DNA from: Eleginops maclovinus
Lineage: Eukaryota; Chordata; Actinopteri; Perciformes; Eleginopidae
Reading direction: 5' to 3'
Length of the DNA stretch: 64,000 nucleotides
NCBI RefSeq assembly: GCF_036324505.1
Contig: NC_086350.1
Location: 27,448,257 to 27,512,256, forward strand
Shown here: piece after piece, positions 12,955 through 25,701 of the stretch
Numbering within the stretch: the first letter of the stretch is position 1
Layout of the letters: each line of letters begins with the position of its first letter
Made by a program: the position numbers and the translations under genes
Notes under the pieces: generated by a model
What the model was told of the DNA's origin: nothing
The model's database searches: none
Seen by the model: only the letters and a program-made list of their open reading frames with translations

Positions 12955-13199
12955 TTCCATGTAAAAAACCAATAAAACTTCAAATGAATTGCTACGTAGC
13001 ACTTAGCTAGATCCTCTGTCTCGAGCCAGTTAGCTAACGGGTCTTCTAGAATACCCTGGAACCGTGGGAAAATCTGAAAGAATACGCACATTGGCTACAC
13101 ATCAATATATGATTGGTTGATCAAGTTGTCAATCCAAACGTGTGCTCTCATTCAGTTTCAGGGCCAGGGCATTCTGTCAAGGATATAGAATACCCTGGT

Positions 13200-13955
13200 T
13201 GAAAGATATTCTTCCCAGAGAACCAGAAAAATATCCGAATGGTTGCATTTTTTCTCTAACACAAAACCACTCATATGAGTAATGCATGGACTGAGAGAGA
13301 CAAACAAATCAACACTGAAATATTACAGATCAACAACACAGATACCATTCTCATTTTATTTAAATTATATTTATATAATTAATTTGATTGTTTTTTGTTT
13401 TATCTGAGGGTTCGAGGGTCTTCTCTGAATACCTTTAAGGCCCTGACGGTTCACCACTGGCAGATTTGGTGTATCACTGGTGACTGACTGATGCATCAGT
13501 AGTGAAAGGTAGATACATACTGCCATTTGGTATGCAAACCGCTTAAAAAGCGTTAGGTTTCTTTACTGATAAAGATGTGATTAAAAGATGAACTTTCTGT
13601 ATTTCACTTTCACTTCTATTTGTATAACTTTTTAGATCTAGCATTTCAAAGAGAAGCTCATAGTTAGGCCTCATACGACCTCTCTAAACTTCTCCCGGAG
13701 AAATTTGAGTTTTCTTTTCATAACCCCCAAGAGGATGGGCAGAATGGTCTTCATTCCTTTTACTCATACATGAGTTAGATGTGAGACTTCAGATTCAATG
13801 CTCATTAGAGGTGGATGATACAGGGCCCACAATCTGCAAATACTGAGATACTCAGGGCCTGGAGGTAAGGGAGAGGGAGGTATGATCCTGAGGAGACTGG
13901 ATCTGAAGGAAGGGTAGGTAAGAATCTTATTCAGTCTGATAGGGAAAAAAACAGG
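13200..13955. other. Intron, no recognised feature
   Basis: No element or exon recognised. Confidence 0.5.
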
Positions 13956-13957
13956 AG

Positions 13958-14082
<125 letters not shown>

Positions 14083-14538
14083 CATAGATGCCTAGGGCCG
14101 CAATACAGTTCCTTATATTAAACTAATTATCCAACTTTCTTTTTATCTGTCACAATGTAAGACAACAATAAACATATGAGGATTCAAAATAAGAAGAAGC
14201 TAGTTGAAAGTCAGACAGTGTGGATGTGGAAACACTCATTATTCACTATTCAAAAGAGAAGTAGATGTGCTTTTAAAATGCCTAAGGTATAAAATGGCAG
14301 AAAACGATCCATGCTCTAAGAAAACCCGAAGAGATGCCAATATGAAACAAAGTGGACAGGAAGTGGACAGGAAGAGGCCAAGCCTCCAATAAGGAACATG
14401 CGCTCTAACACCACGGAGCTTTCAGGAGAAAAGCATCAAGATGTTACAGACAGTAAACCTCTTCTACAAAATCTACAAGTTAAACAAACACACAATTGGA
14501 GTGTTGAATAAAACTTGTGCATGCAGGGTCTGGCTGTG

Positions 14539-14577
14539 TTCCTGTGTGTGTGTGTGTGTGTGTGGGGGGGGGGGGGC
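14539..14577 (-). repeat. (CA)n and C run at the exon D splice donor
   Basis: On the host-gene strand, the donor gtaggc runs into a C run and then about 11 CA units. The tract lies within the first 45 bases of the intron. Confidence 0.95.
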
Positions 14578-14581
14578 CTAC

Positions 14582-14746
14582 CTGCGTGAAGGTCCAGGTG
14601 AGCTTCATGTGTTTGGTTCCTGCGTAGCTGCACTCCAGCAGCCGGGGCCTGCTGTTCACATCCACCAGACACTTGTTGTCATCATCATCGATTGTGGGGC
14701 TCAGCACCCCGAGGTGGAGCTGCTGGGAGCTGCTGTAGTACACATT
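14582..14746 (-). CDS. galnt18: galnt18-like coding exon D (ricin-B lectin)
   Basis: Minus-strand exon of 55 codons, beginning NVYYSSSQQLHLGVLSPTID and ending with MKLTWTFTQ. DDDDNKCLVDVNSRPRLLEC carries the second CLD-type motif and cysteine pair of the lectin. HMKLTWTF gives the hydrophobic core tryptophan. The exon is phase 0 at both ends and follows exon C directly (MTPQ then NVYY). The acceptor reads cccagcag, a NAGNAG site. The donor CAG|gtaggc is followed at once by a C run and then CA repeats. The remaining lectin repeat and stop codon are not seen to the left, so the last exon or exons probably lie outside the window. Confidence 0.88.
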
Positions 14747-14852
14747 CTGCTGGGAGACAGGAGCAGAGGGTGAGTACTGAGGACTTCCCGGAAGTTGTTG
14801 ATGAAGGCATCTAAAGGGACCCTTTAATACTTTTAGGGTGTAACTGTGAGTC

Positions 14853-15359
14853 TTAAAGGGGCCCCATTATGGATTTTCGGGTGTTCCCTTTCCTGTAGTG
14901 TGTCGTGTAGCCTTTTGTGCATGTAAATGGTCAGCAGAGGCTAAAATCCTGTTGTACCGTGTGTGGGAGTGTAGCATGGAGACATGTCCCAGGAGAGACA
15001 CTACATACTGATATACACCTGAACATCAGCAGGAGAGTACTCTTTAAAGTAGAGACACTACATACTGATATACACCTGAACATCAGCAGGAGAGGACTCT
15101 TTAAAGTAGAGACACTACACACTGATATACACCTGAACTTCAGCAGGAGAGGACTCTTTAAAGTAGAGACACTACACACTGATATACACCTGAACATCAG
15201 CAGGAGAGGACTCTTTAAAGTAGAGACACTACACACTGATATACACCTGAACATCAGCAGGAGAGGACTCTTTAAAGTAGAGACACTACATACTGATATA
15301 CACCTGAACATCAGCAGGAGAGGACTCTTTAAAGTAGAGACACTACATACTGATATACA
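14853..15359 (+). mobile_element. TTAA-type MITE with about 6.4 internal 57-bp repeats
   Basis: Starts TTAAAGGGGCCCCATTATGG about 100 bp from exon D. The 57-bp unit begins at 14995, 15052, 15109, 15166, 15223, 15280 and, partly, 15337. Units differ at single positions (CATAC/CACAC, AACATC/AACTTC, GAGAGT/GAGAGG). Because 57 is 19 codons, both strands stay open across the array, but there is no sign of real coding. The right terminal repeat is missing: the sequence breaks off inside unit seven. Confidence 0.75.
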
Positions 15360-15828
15360 TTACGTCCTGTTTAAAAAGACTTTTTAGCTGTGGAAAACAT
15401 TAAGAGATACTAACAGTCAGCCTTCTCTTATCGTTTTCTAAATGTGCTTTGGCAATTAACTACATAAAAAAAGAGGTAAAAAGGAGGTAAACAGCTGCAA
15501 TCAAACAGGCGGCATTGTGGTATCATCCACATTTCATAACAGATCAGCTGTAATTAAATCTCCTAAAGTGTTTTATTTGTGTGCAAAAACTGAAGCAACA
15601 TTAAATGTAAGAGTTGAGGAGCCAAGCCTTTTCATATATCAAATGATTATACGAAAAGATGATGCCACTTTATTTGTGAGAGAATTCTCCATTGTTTCTG
15701 AAGTGTACATTCCTGCTAAATTCATTACATCAGTCTGCCTTAGAATACAGTGTTCTATCTTTGCAGCTTTTAATCAGCTTAGGTGCAATATCATCATATA
15801 ACTTTAACTTCATGACTACCGTATTTTC

Positions 15829-16764
15829 CGGACTACAAGGCGCACCTGAATATTAGCGGCACAAGCTAAAATTAGGGGAAAATCCTATTTTGTTCATACA
15901 TTAGCCGCACCGGACTAAAAGCCGCAGGTGTTTTAATGTTTAATTACCATATGTAAGAGAATATGTATATATCTTTCTTAGTGGGAATTTGCGGAAGTTT
16001 GTTATATTTTCAGCGTAGTCGGGAGGGAGTTGCTGACACACAGTCGTCCGCGCCCTGATGGACAGTCCTTTTCGTTTCATAAATCTGTGACACCAGGATG
16101 GTCCACCTCTGAAATTTTCTATCTTCATTTCGGTGGCGACTGTTTTGGCTTTCAGTCGGAACTGCACAGTTGAAACACCTCGCCCGTTTGCTCTCTGTGC
16201 GTTCACCCAGTCTTCAAGTTTGGGCCATCTGCTTTTATTACCTCTGAAAGCTTTTTTCGTCTTTTTGGACTGAGCCAGTTCTTCACGCTGGCTGTTCTTC
16301 TCCAACGTCTCACCATTGATTCGTTTATACCAAGGGTACGTGCAGCAGCTCTATTTCCCTCGTTGAGAGCCAAATCGACTGCCTTTAATTTAAAAGCTGC
16401 ATCATATGCATTTCTTTTGTTTGCCATAATGAGGGTTTGTGGATGAAAGCTTCCTTTGCTCCTGTAATACTCGTCTTGCTCTTGCTAATCTAGTGTCTTT
16501 TTCGCGCTAATTCGTACGGCACTACTTTGCCTGGCGGACGTACATGTGACCAACATACCACTCTTTTCCCCCGTGACTGTGTGTCTGATCGCATGCCCTT
16601 CTGCCAGACAAAGTAGTGGCGTACAACAGCTGAACAAACCAAAACAAAACCTCTTACGATATCACAAAAATCATGAAAAATCCATAGAAAAGCCGCACCG
16701 GACTATAAGCCGCAGGGTTCAAAGCTTGTGCAAAAAGTAGCGGCTTATAGTCTGGAAATTACGG
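15829..16764 (-). mobile_element. pogo/Tigger-like element, non-autonomous
   Basis: Flanked by TA on both sides (15827-15828 and 16765-16766). Ends are CCGTATTTTCCGGACTACAA and, on the other strand, CCGTAATTTCCAGACTATAA. More copies of CCGGACTA(A/T)AAGCCGC lie just inside each end (15911-15925 and 16691-16711), giving a subterminal repeat. It encodes only the DNA-binding part of a pogo transposase. The DDE nuclease is absent. Confidence 0.85.
15943..16427 (-). pseudogene. pogo-type transposase, DNA-binding half, frameshifted
   Basis: Starts MANKRNAYDAAFKLKAVDLA at 16427. AAARTLGINESMVRRWRR is a psq/CENP-B-N helix-turn-helix. Near 16300 the frame shifts by one or two bases. The continuing frame (EKNSQREELAQSKKTKKAFR, then WPKLEDWVNAQRANGRGVST and GPSWCHRFMKRKGLSIRART) is a CENP-B-type second helix-turn-helix domain. 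The peptide ends near the left terminal repeat without any nuclease domain. One small indel separates it from a complete two-HTH DNA-binding protein. Confidence 0.8.
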
Positions 16765-16769
16765 TACCT

Positions 16770-18370
16770 AAACTCAAGAGCTTCCTCTCATACATCAGCA
16801 CACACTTCTGCATTGTTTGCAAATGCCTCACATTCACAGATATTCGTCATTAGCAGCAGGGAGTGGTGGAAGTAGGTTATATATTTTTTCACTTGCTTAT
16901 AACTTCACCTGCAAAATGTGCAAGGTTTCTAAACAACATTCCCATTTTAGTGTGGCCAAAAATAAACAGGCCACCTGTAACTGATCTAATTAAGAAGAAA
17001 AACAGAAAAAGAAAACAGGGAGGAGAAATATTCCGTAATGAAGGAGGGAAAGGAAAGGTCAGGGATGGAAGTGTCGATCCAGGCTGTGTATTAGTGGAGA
17101 AATGTTTGCATACCTGAAAAACAAACAAGAAAACACAAAGACTTAATAATGAATGCAAATATTAACCCCGTTTTTAAGCATGGGAAATGTCTTCCAAGGT
17201 AAATCAAACACAACCTGAAGTATTTTAAAGTTTAAACCACACACACTTCCCAAGTCTAACAGAAGACACAGATCACACACAGCCTGACATGAGCGGAGCA
17301 AAGGGAAGGATCAAGGTTGACATGAATTCCAAACAAGCCAACATTTGAGAACAAGGAGAAACAAAAAGTCGAGAGTGCATTCAGAAGCACCGCTGCTCAG
17401 AACAAATGGAAACCTAGTGAGTGTGGGACGCCCTCGGGGGGTAATTGAGGAGAATGATGACAGTCTTATATGAGCAGGGCATTTCTAGAGAGGAGACATT
17501 ATCACACTTCATTACACGGCTTAGTTGAGTACTCGATTCTGATTGGTCAATTTGATATTTCCGAGGTTGAAAATACTTGCTAACAGACCTCAGCTTAGCA
17601 TCACATGAACATTGCTAAGAAGGATCAAGGGGACGATGTGTAGTCATATCAATCCACAGAAAGAAGTCTGGTGGCTTTAACGTTAGCTGTTGACAACAGA
17701 CTTAGTGTTCTCCATCAGAAAACAGAGTCGAATCATTTTGAATATTCACTTTTATATTTCTGGATAGCACAAAACGTTCTAATCATCACGCTAAACCTTA
17801 AAGAAAAGAAAAAGAGAACAAGAGAAGGAAAGAAGTTAAAAGACAGAGTGCCAGACGTCAGAGAAATCACCAGAAGAAAACAGACAGGAAGTAAACAATG
17901 GGTACATGCCATGTCCTTAACTTGCATCCCTGCTTCCTTCACTTGAGTCGTTTCCTTGCGTCTTAAAACCTTGGAAACCACACGAAGAGAGAGGAAGCAA
18001 GGAACTGAGTTTAAAGAGCAATGGGACGTCCTTTCCAGCTGTCCGACACAGCTGGATCGTCTGACAGCAGCCAGCTGTGTCGTCGTTTTATTCACACACA
18101 AACATCTCCCCCAACTGCCGCCTCTGTTGGTACACATTTACTGACATAAACATGTGTATCATTTGTTGTACACCGAAGCAAATTAAATAAAAAAAGGTAA
18201 AAGCCATTCTTAAAATGTATTAACGAACAATAGTTTTTCTTGGTGACTTTAAATCCGTCTCTTTTTTAATTGAATTGTGTTAATCATGAGCGATTTTGAT
18301 TATTTTTGTCCATTTTTTTTCATAGATGATTCATTAATTAAAACAATACAAACTGAGGAGTGATTTCCTT
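16770..18370. other. Intron, no recognised feature
   Basis: 1.6 kb without a recognised repeat. Open stretches at 16863-17117 and 17671-17946 are lysine/arginine-rich because the DNA is purine-rich. They have no domain. Confidence 0.45.
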
Positions 18371-18371
18371 C

Positions 18372-18545
18372 AACTCCGCTGTTAAACGGCTTCTTCCTGT
18401 AAATCTGTAGACAGATAACCACTCAAAAGTGGACTGTGGACCAGTGAAATAGGAGAAGACCTCGGCCGAGAGTCCTTTGTAGACTTATTATGTCATTGTT
18501 GAATTAATGCTGTTAAACTTGACAAGAAGCATCTTGGATTCTTTC
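18372..18545 (+). repeat. Dispersed repeat, copy 1 (same as 51361-51530)
   Basis: GGCTTCTTCCTGTAAATCTG, GAAGACCTCGGCCGAG and AATGCTGTTAAACTTGAC are shared in the same order and direction with 51361-51530. It may be the 3' part of an LTR, but no paired TG/CA ends are certain. Confidence 0.6.
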
Positions 18546-18549
18546 CAAG

Positions 18550-19465
18550 ATCTTGGATTAATAGCCTCGCTGCACATAATCCGACTCGTTAACCAGCCAC
18601 TGTGCTTCTGAGCTGCTGTATAAAACAACAGTGCATCTACAGCTGTATGAGTGTGTTGAGTGTGTGTGAATATGTCCAAGTGTTTTGGTTTCTCTGTCTA
18701 TGTGCATGTCTAATAAGAGAGATTAATCTTGTATCTGTCAATAGATTGCAGCTCAGCTCCCAGCAGAATGCTATCTCCTCTCCTGCCACGGCGTCTTAAA
18801 ACCTCTAATGGAAGGATTAGCACGGTGCTGTCAGAAGATAGCAATCTCTCCTGACAGATGTACACATTAGCACGAAGGGACAGAACAAAGCCTGTAATCT
18901 AGGATGATGCTCTGATGCTTAATGTCTACCTGCAGCAGATGACAATTTTAACAGAGCAACAAAAAGCTGTTGTTTAGTGAGCTGTGCTGCGGGACATATT
19001 TTACTGTCCTTGGGCAAGACACTGAACAGCCCTGGCTGACCTGTCAGCGTGGGACTGTGTGAGAAGAGCATTTATATAAGACCCTAAAAAGCCTCTGCCA
19101 TCAGTGTATGATTGTTGATATATACTGTGAAAGAGCTACAAGTGATCAAACGTTTAGATAGAAGCAGTACAGTAAAGAACACTGGGTCAGTATTGAGCCT
19201 CAGAGCGCAGTCTGGCACAACCTGGACTGCTCCTGAGTGCTGATGGAGAGTAGATGATTCAGAGGAGCTCACTGTGGGGCAGATGTGCAGTGATTATGTA
19301 AACGTTACTTTTTAGCCATACTATTTTATATATAATGTTTAGTTCGCTAACTTGCTTGCCCTTTCTAGCCTACATTAAAAAAAAATGTTGATATTGTTAT
19401 AGGCTACCATGTCGCATCATAATCATCTGTAACATTTTTATCCTCGCTGATAAGCAACAGGTACT
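18550..19465. other. Intron, no recognised feature
   Basis: Nothing recognised. The same is true of 20240-20860 and 21010-21905. Confidence 0.45.
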
Positions 19466-19470
19466 TCGTT

Positions 19471-20235
19471 CAGAGGTGGGAGAGGTATTCAGGTCTTGTA
19501 CTGAAGTAAAAGTGAAAGTACTCAGATCTTGTATTGAAGCAAAAGTACTCAGATGTTGTACTTGAGTAAAAGTAGAAGTACTCAGATCTTGTACTTGAGT
19601 AAAGTAGAAGTACTCAGATCTTGTACTTGAGTAAAGTAGAAGTACTCAGATCTTGTACTTGAGTAAAGTAGAAGTACCAGAGTGTAGGAATACTCTGTCA
19701 CAGTAAAAGTATTCTAAATGTTCCTCCAGTGAAAGTAGAAAGTACTCTCATCTAAATGTACTTAAAGTAGTGACAGTAAAAGTAGTCATTGTCTGATTGG
19801 TCCATTTCAGAATAATATCTCTGATATGTTTTATAATGATTGATCATTAAAGTGTTCTCAGAGCTGGTAAAGGTGCAGCTAGTTTGAATGGCTTTGTATA
19901 CTGCAGGGTAGCTGCTGGATTTACTGCAGGTGAACTACAGTCTGATTTAAGGGCTGATTATATTTACCATCATTAATCCAGATCTGTAAAGAAACTAAAG
20001 GGATTCAATACATGTAGTGCAGTAAAAGTAAAATAAAAAAACTGAAACGCTGACTTAATTAAATGTATTACTGTATGACAGCAGCACTGCTTTGTTTATA
20101 CAATTAACTTCTGAACTGTAGTGGAGAAGGAGTACGAAGTAACAAAAAATGTAAACACTGAAGTTAAGTACACTCAAAAGTCTCTCAAAGTTGTACTTTA
20201 GCACAGTAGTTGAGTTAATGTACTTAACACCACTG
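19471..20235. mobile_element. hAT-type MITE with internal short tandem repeats
   Basis: Starts CAGAGGTGGGAGAGG and ends AACACCACTG (reverse CAGTGGTGTT). From 19497 to 19680 a 32-33-bp unit centred on CTCAGATCTTGTACTTGAGT repeats about six times. The right half repeats AGTACNAAGTNAC-type words. This is the same style as the termini of the 49039-49944 element. No clear 8-bp duplication is visible and no protein is encoded. Confidence 0.6.
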
Positions 20236-20863
20236 AAGAACATGCCAGTCAACTTTTATCTTCTTTTATCTTAAGCAAAAACAACTGGAGTCAAAGACAG
20301 CTTGCAGTCCATGCAGGAGGACAGACAGTCAGTTGGACAATGGGTTTGAACGTTCCAGCAGAACCACCAGAAACAGCAGGAGTTTAAATTATCTTCCATC
20401 TCTGCTCAAGAGATACCAATGTCACAACACATTTGACTTTTTTCTCCACTACATTTATTTTAACACTCACCATTACTATTTACTTTGCACATATAAAAGT
20501 CCTGATATGCAGATATGCTATACTGCAGTTCTGTACCAGTAATCTACAGAGTATTTGTAGTATCTGTATTTGGTCCACGTTGTCAAACTGAAATGCTCTA
20601 ACATTTATAAAAACAGGTACAAGTACACTTAGCAAATAGTGTTGCAGATGAGTACTTTTATTGAAATAAAGGATTTACTACTTAAAACGCTGAATAAATA
20701 TAGCATACCTTGATTTATATTTCATTGGTCAGTTAAATTACTTTAATAATGACTTTAATTAAAATATGCAAGCATTTAACCAGCTATTCTTTTTTAATAA
20801 ATGACGAAATTAGTTCCTAATTTTAGACATTCTTTACCCAAACAAGAGAGAAAGTAGGCATGT

Positions 20864-21008
<145 letters not shown>

Positions 21009-21910
21009 TACAGGAGCAGTGAGAGAGCAGACGTGAGGGTAACTACAGAAATATATTCTTCATTCTTTATAGATACAGATCGGAAGCTGACTTGAAAAAC
21101 CCTCTTTTTCGTAATACTATACATCTTACAGACTCTGGGGCTCATTACGATCTCGCACACTGATCAGATTGGTCACAGTTTTAATACGCTCACAGAAAGT
21201 CATTTTCAAAGCGGATTTCTTCAACGCAGAAATCCCTGATATTAATGACTCTGAACATGAACGAGCAGCCTCTGCTTCAGCCTGTGCTGTCTACGCATTT
21301 TATATTTTAAAAGTGTTTTCAAATGTATATCTTGGAATGAGATTCTTTAAATAGGTAAGATGGCGATTAGTTCCGCAGGATGGTTCAGATCGTTTTTCTT
21401 TCTACTGATGAATCAACGCACGCAAAGAATCAATATTGTAATATTGAAAAGCCAGCAGCAATTACTTTTTTCTGACGAACACACAGGTAATATGTTTTAA
21501 ACTTTAAAAAGTCTAGTAATTGGTTTACTCAACTCACTGACTCCCTAGCAATGTCTCAAGTTATAAATCAATGTCTTATAAAGTCTGTAAACAAAAGTCA
21601 CTTTGGGAAAAGCCTGTTGTCTTGGCGTTTAATCATAAAGTAAACGTGTTCTGCTTCCAGGCTGATTTTTAGCCTTTTTATAAATTAAATTCAGCTACAA
21701 CATTTCAGCTTGTTCATTTCTATCTTAACTTACAAACAAGTTCATTATCCTGCTAATTCTCTCTGTGTCGACACCCACGTACCCAGCCACACACACACAA
21801 GTGCACACTTAACACAATTATGTTACTTTACCGGATATAACATTAAACTAACTAATTCACTTAAAAGCAACAGCACATCAGCACAGGTATTGTCCTAAAA
21901 ATACAAGTAT

Positions 21911-22905
<995 letters not shown>

Positions 22906-22908
22906 CGT

Positions 22909-23370
22909 AACCAGTGGCGGTTGTAGACTAATTTTACTGGAGGGGGCACAATAAACGCAGGCTATAAAAGACAAAGACAGTATAAAGTAATTGTGTGAAA
23001 CAAACATAAAATACAGTAATTGGTATTTATTTCAGTAAGAGTAAGTGTCAGCTCTTTGTTTCAGTAACAACATGGATTTAGTAGTTAATTTTTTCATTTA
23101 CAATCCTTGTTTTAGTAACTGAGTTACAATTTTGTTAAATAACATAAACAGTATTTGCTACAACACTGAATATAAGGCAATGAACAGTTCAGCCTCTGCA
23201 TCTCTTCTAGAAGTTCACATTACAGCAACAATATCCTGCGATTTCTGGTGATTTTTAGTCTCTCAACGGCTAGGTTTTAAACTTACTTGAAGAAAAAAGG
23301 GATCAGCCTCTGGTCTAAGACAAGTGCTGTTTTTTGCCTGCGCGCTTCAGGGGGCCAGTTGTAGCGTACC
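22909..23370. mobile_element. Probable hAT-derived fragment
   Basis: Begins CAGTGGCGGTTGTAGACT, like the terminus of the 59066 element, with the GGAGGGGGCACAATAAACG that often follows this end in fish hAT copies. The other end is not identified. No coding frame. Confidence 0.4.
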
Positions 23371-23439
23371 ACTCAAAGGGGTCCGACTAGAATGGCGAGT
23401 TACCAAAGGGCCACACCCCTTTGGAGTGTCATGATCTCT

Positions 23440-23710
23440 CCTCTGTGATTAAACGCCATATTATGTTCCAAACCACATCCAGCATTATTTCTGAAACAGT
23501 CTGGAGCTCAAACGTTTCTCTCTCGGTTTACCACAAGGACAGGACCTTTATATTACACACAGTCTCTCCAGTACAGCGTTAGCTCTGAGTGTTAGCGATG
23601 CTTGCTAATGTAAACACAGACCATAATACTTCCAGAACATGTGGCGCATTGTATCTGATACAGCACATAGCTTGTTCTTTCTCAGTGTTTACCACTAGAA
23701 CAGAGACATT
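23440..23710 (-). repeat. Dispersed repeat (inverse of 55715-56050)
   Basis: CTGAAACAGTCTGGAGCTCA, GTTTACCACAAGGACAGGAC and CTAATGTAAACACAGACCAT occur in reverse at 55715-55990 with few differences. Non-coding. Likely a MITE or LTR piece. Confidence 0.6.
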
Positions 23711-24710
23711 ATATGTATTATATATATACATATATATATATATATGTCTATTATATATGTATATTTGTACATTATATATATCACATACTGTACATTGGAA
23801 TAGCTGAAACGTTTTTAATAAATTATACAATATTATTTAAAGGATTGGATGGAAGTAAAGGAAGTTGCTGCTTTATTTATGTCACCTGATACAATGGTTC
23901 TTCACCATCTGGGACTTCCTAATCATGCACAGAGCAGCAAAAGTAGTTATTTCAGCCATGGTTGGTATCTACATGGATATAAGAACCTCGTTCTGCTCCT
24001 CTGCGTTTCTAGGTTGATCGACGCGAGGAAACAAATACAGTATGATGCCACGGTCTAACTTTTGGGAATGGTCAGGCAAAAAATGGCTTTTAAGTACCAT
24101 TGTCTACAAACTACATATACTGTCTGATAGTCTTACCTATGTATTTTTGTTGTCATATTTTGAATATAGCACTTTGAATTTAAATGGGGTATTTTTACAA
24201 TGTTGTATTTCAACTTTTATTTTAATGAGGAATCTGAGTACCTCTTCCACTACCTTTAGTACATGGCATTTATCCTCCCTAAGTCTTCATAAAAACATAT
24301 TGCATGTACACTGAAAATTGTTCTGCAAAAAGGTGTGAAAGTGAAACAGCAAACTGAAGTTGAGGACAGCTGCTTTAACTCCAACTATAAAATCAAAGAC
24401 TTTGCACTCTTTGGCCTTCTTTGCCACATTTTATTATATATAAACACAGCAAGCTGCTGGTTGGTACACGAGCACTGAATTTCCGTGGTCCTCTACCGCC
24501 AGCCCGTAATGTTTGTTATTGATAGTAGTTCAGTGTGGTGTATTTACTCTGTCGTAACTTTAAGCTTTCCCAAGTTGCTGGAGACAATCGTTATGTGTCC
24601 ACACAGTGAGTCTCAGGTCGTTCCTTTGCTTAAACATTTCATCTCCAGCGGGTCAGAAGTGCTGAGGGCTTCCCAAATGAAATCCCTCACTCTCAGATTG
24701 TTGACTCTCT

Positions 24711-24966
<256 letters not shown>

Positions 24967-25303
24967 ACAGTAGAATTGGAGGATTCTGTTCATAAGTAAG
25001 ATGACCCAGAGGTAATCCAAAGAATTGGACCAATCGGAATAAAAGGATCTGAAAGTGGAGAGAGAAGGACCAGGGGGAATAACCTAACAAAAGATACTGC
25101 ACATGAATAAAGAGCGGAAAGTGATGAAGGCAGGAAGGGAGACCAGAGGAGTTTTAGTCTTTGAAGTCAGCTGTGAAACTGTTGCTGTAGCTCTCTGCTC
25201 TGCAGCCTCCGGACACTTATCCCTGATGTCACTCAACTCCTAAACACGCTGCAGGTCCTGAGCAATGATTTCAATACCAATAATTTATAATATGTTGTAT
25301 AAA

Positions 25304-25674
25304 ATGGTGCAGGGATGACGTATTTTTGTAGGCTGACCCGGAAGTAAGCTGCACATGGATTCCCTCGAAAAAAGTAATGTGATTTCTCCATAGGATTTTG
25401 GAATATTGTAAAAAAAAAAAAAGATAAATGCACATTTTGTTCAGCCGGATAATCTCCACGTCTACCCTACTTTTATCATTTTCGGGTCACTGCTGATGTA
25501 TTTAATGTCGTAGAACAAAACGTGATCTGTCTCTTAAATGTGTGTCAACCACACACCTTATTTCGAGCTATTTTCCAAAATCCTACGGAGAAATCCCACT
25601 GACTCTGAGACAAGGGAGCCGGGAGTGGTAAAATGCTAACTCACTTCTGGGTTTTAGGACTCGCTCCTGCACCA
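25304..25674. mobile_element. Dispersed MITE-like repeat with TGGTGCAGG ends
   Basis: Begins TGGTGCAGGGATGACG and ends CGCTCCTGCACCA. Inner blocks TGTAGGCTGACCCGGAAGTA, CATTTTGTTCAGCCGGATAA and ATCCCACTGACTCTGAGACA reappear, inverted, in 7893-8664. The last also appears diverged at 2005-2110. Non-coding. It lies 28 bp left of the ISL2EU element. Confidence 0.55.
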
Positions 25675-25701
25675 GGTTACCTGCTGCTGCTATTCAGACA
25701 T

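Noticed and set aside
14917..15387. 156-codon repeat protein (HTDIHLNISRRGLFKVET units)
   Set aside because: The 57-bp unit is a multiple of three, so any stop-free frame stays open. Both strands are open and the repeat occurs as a MITE part elsewhere.
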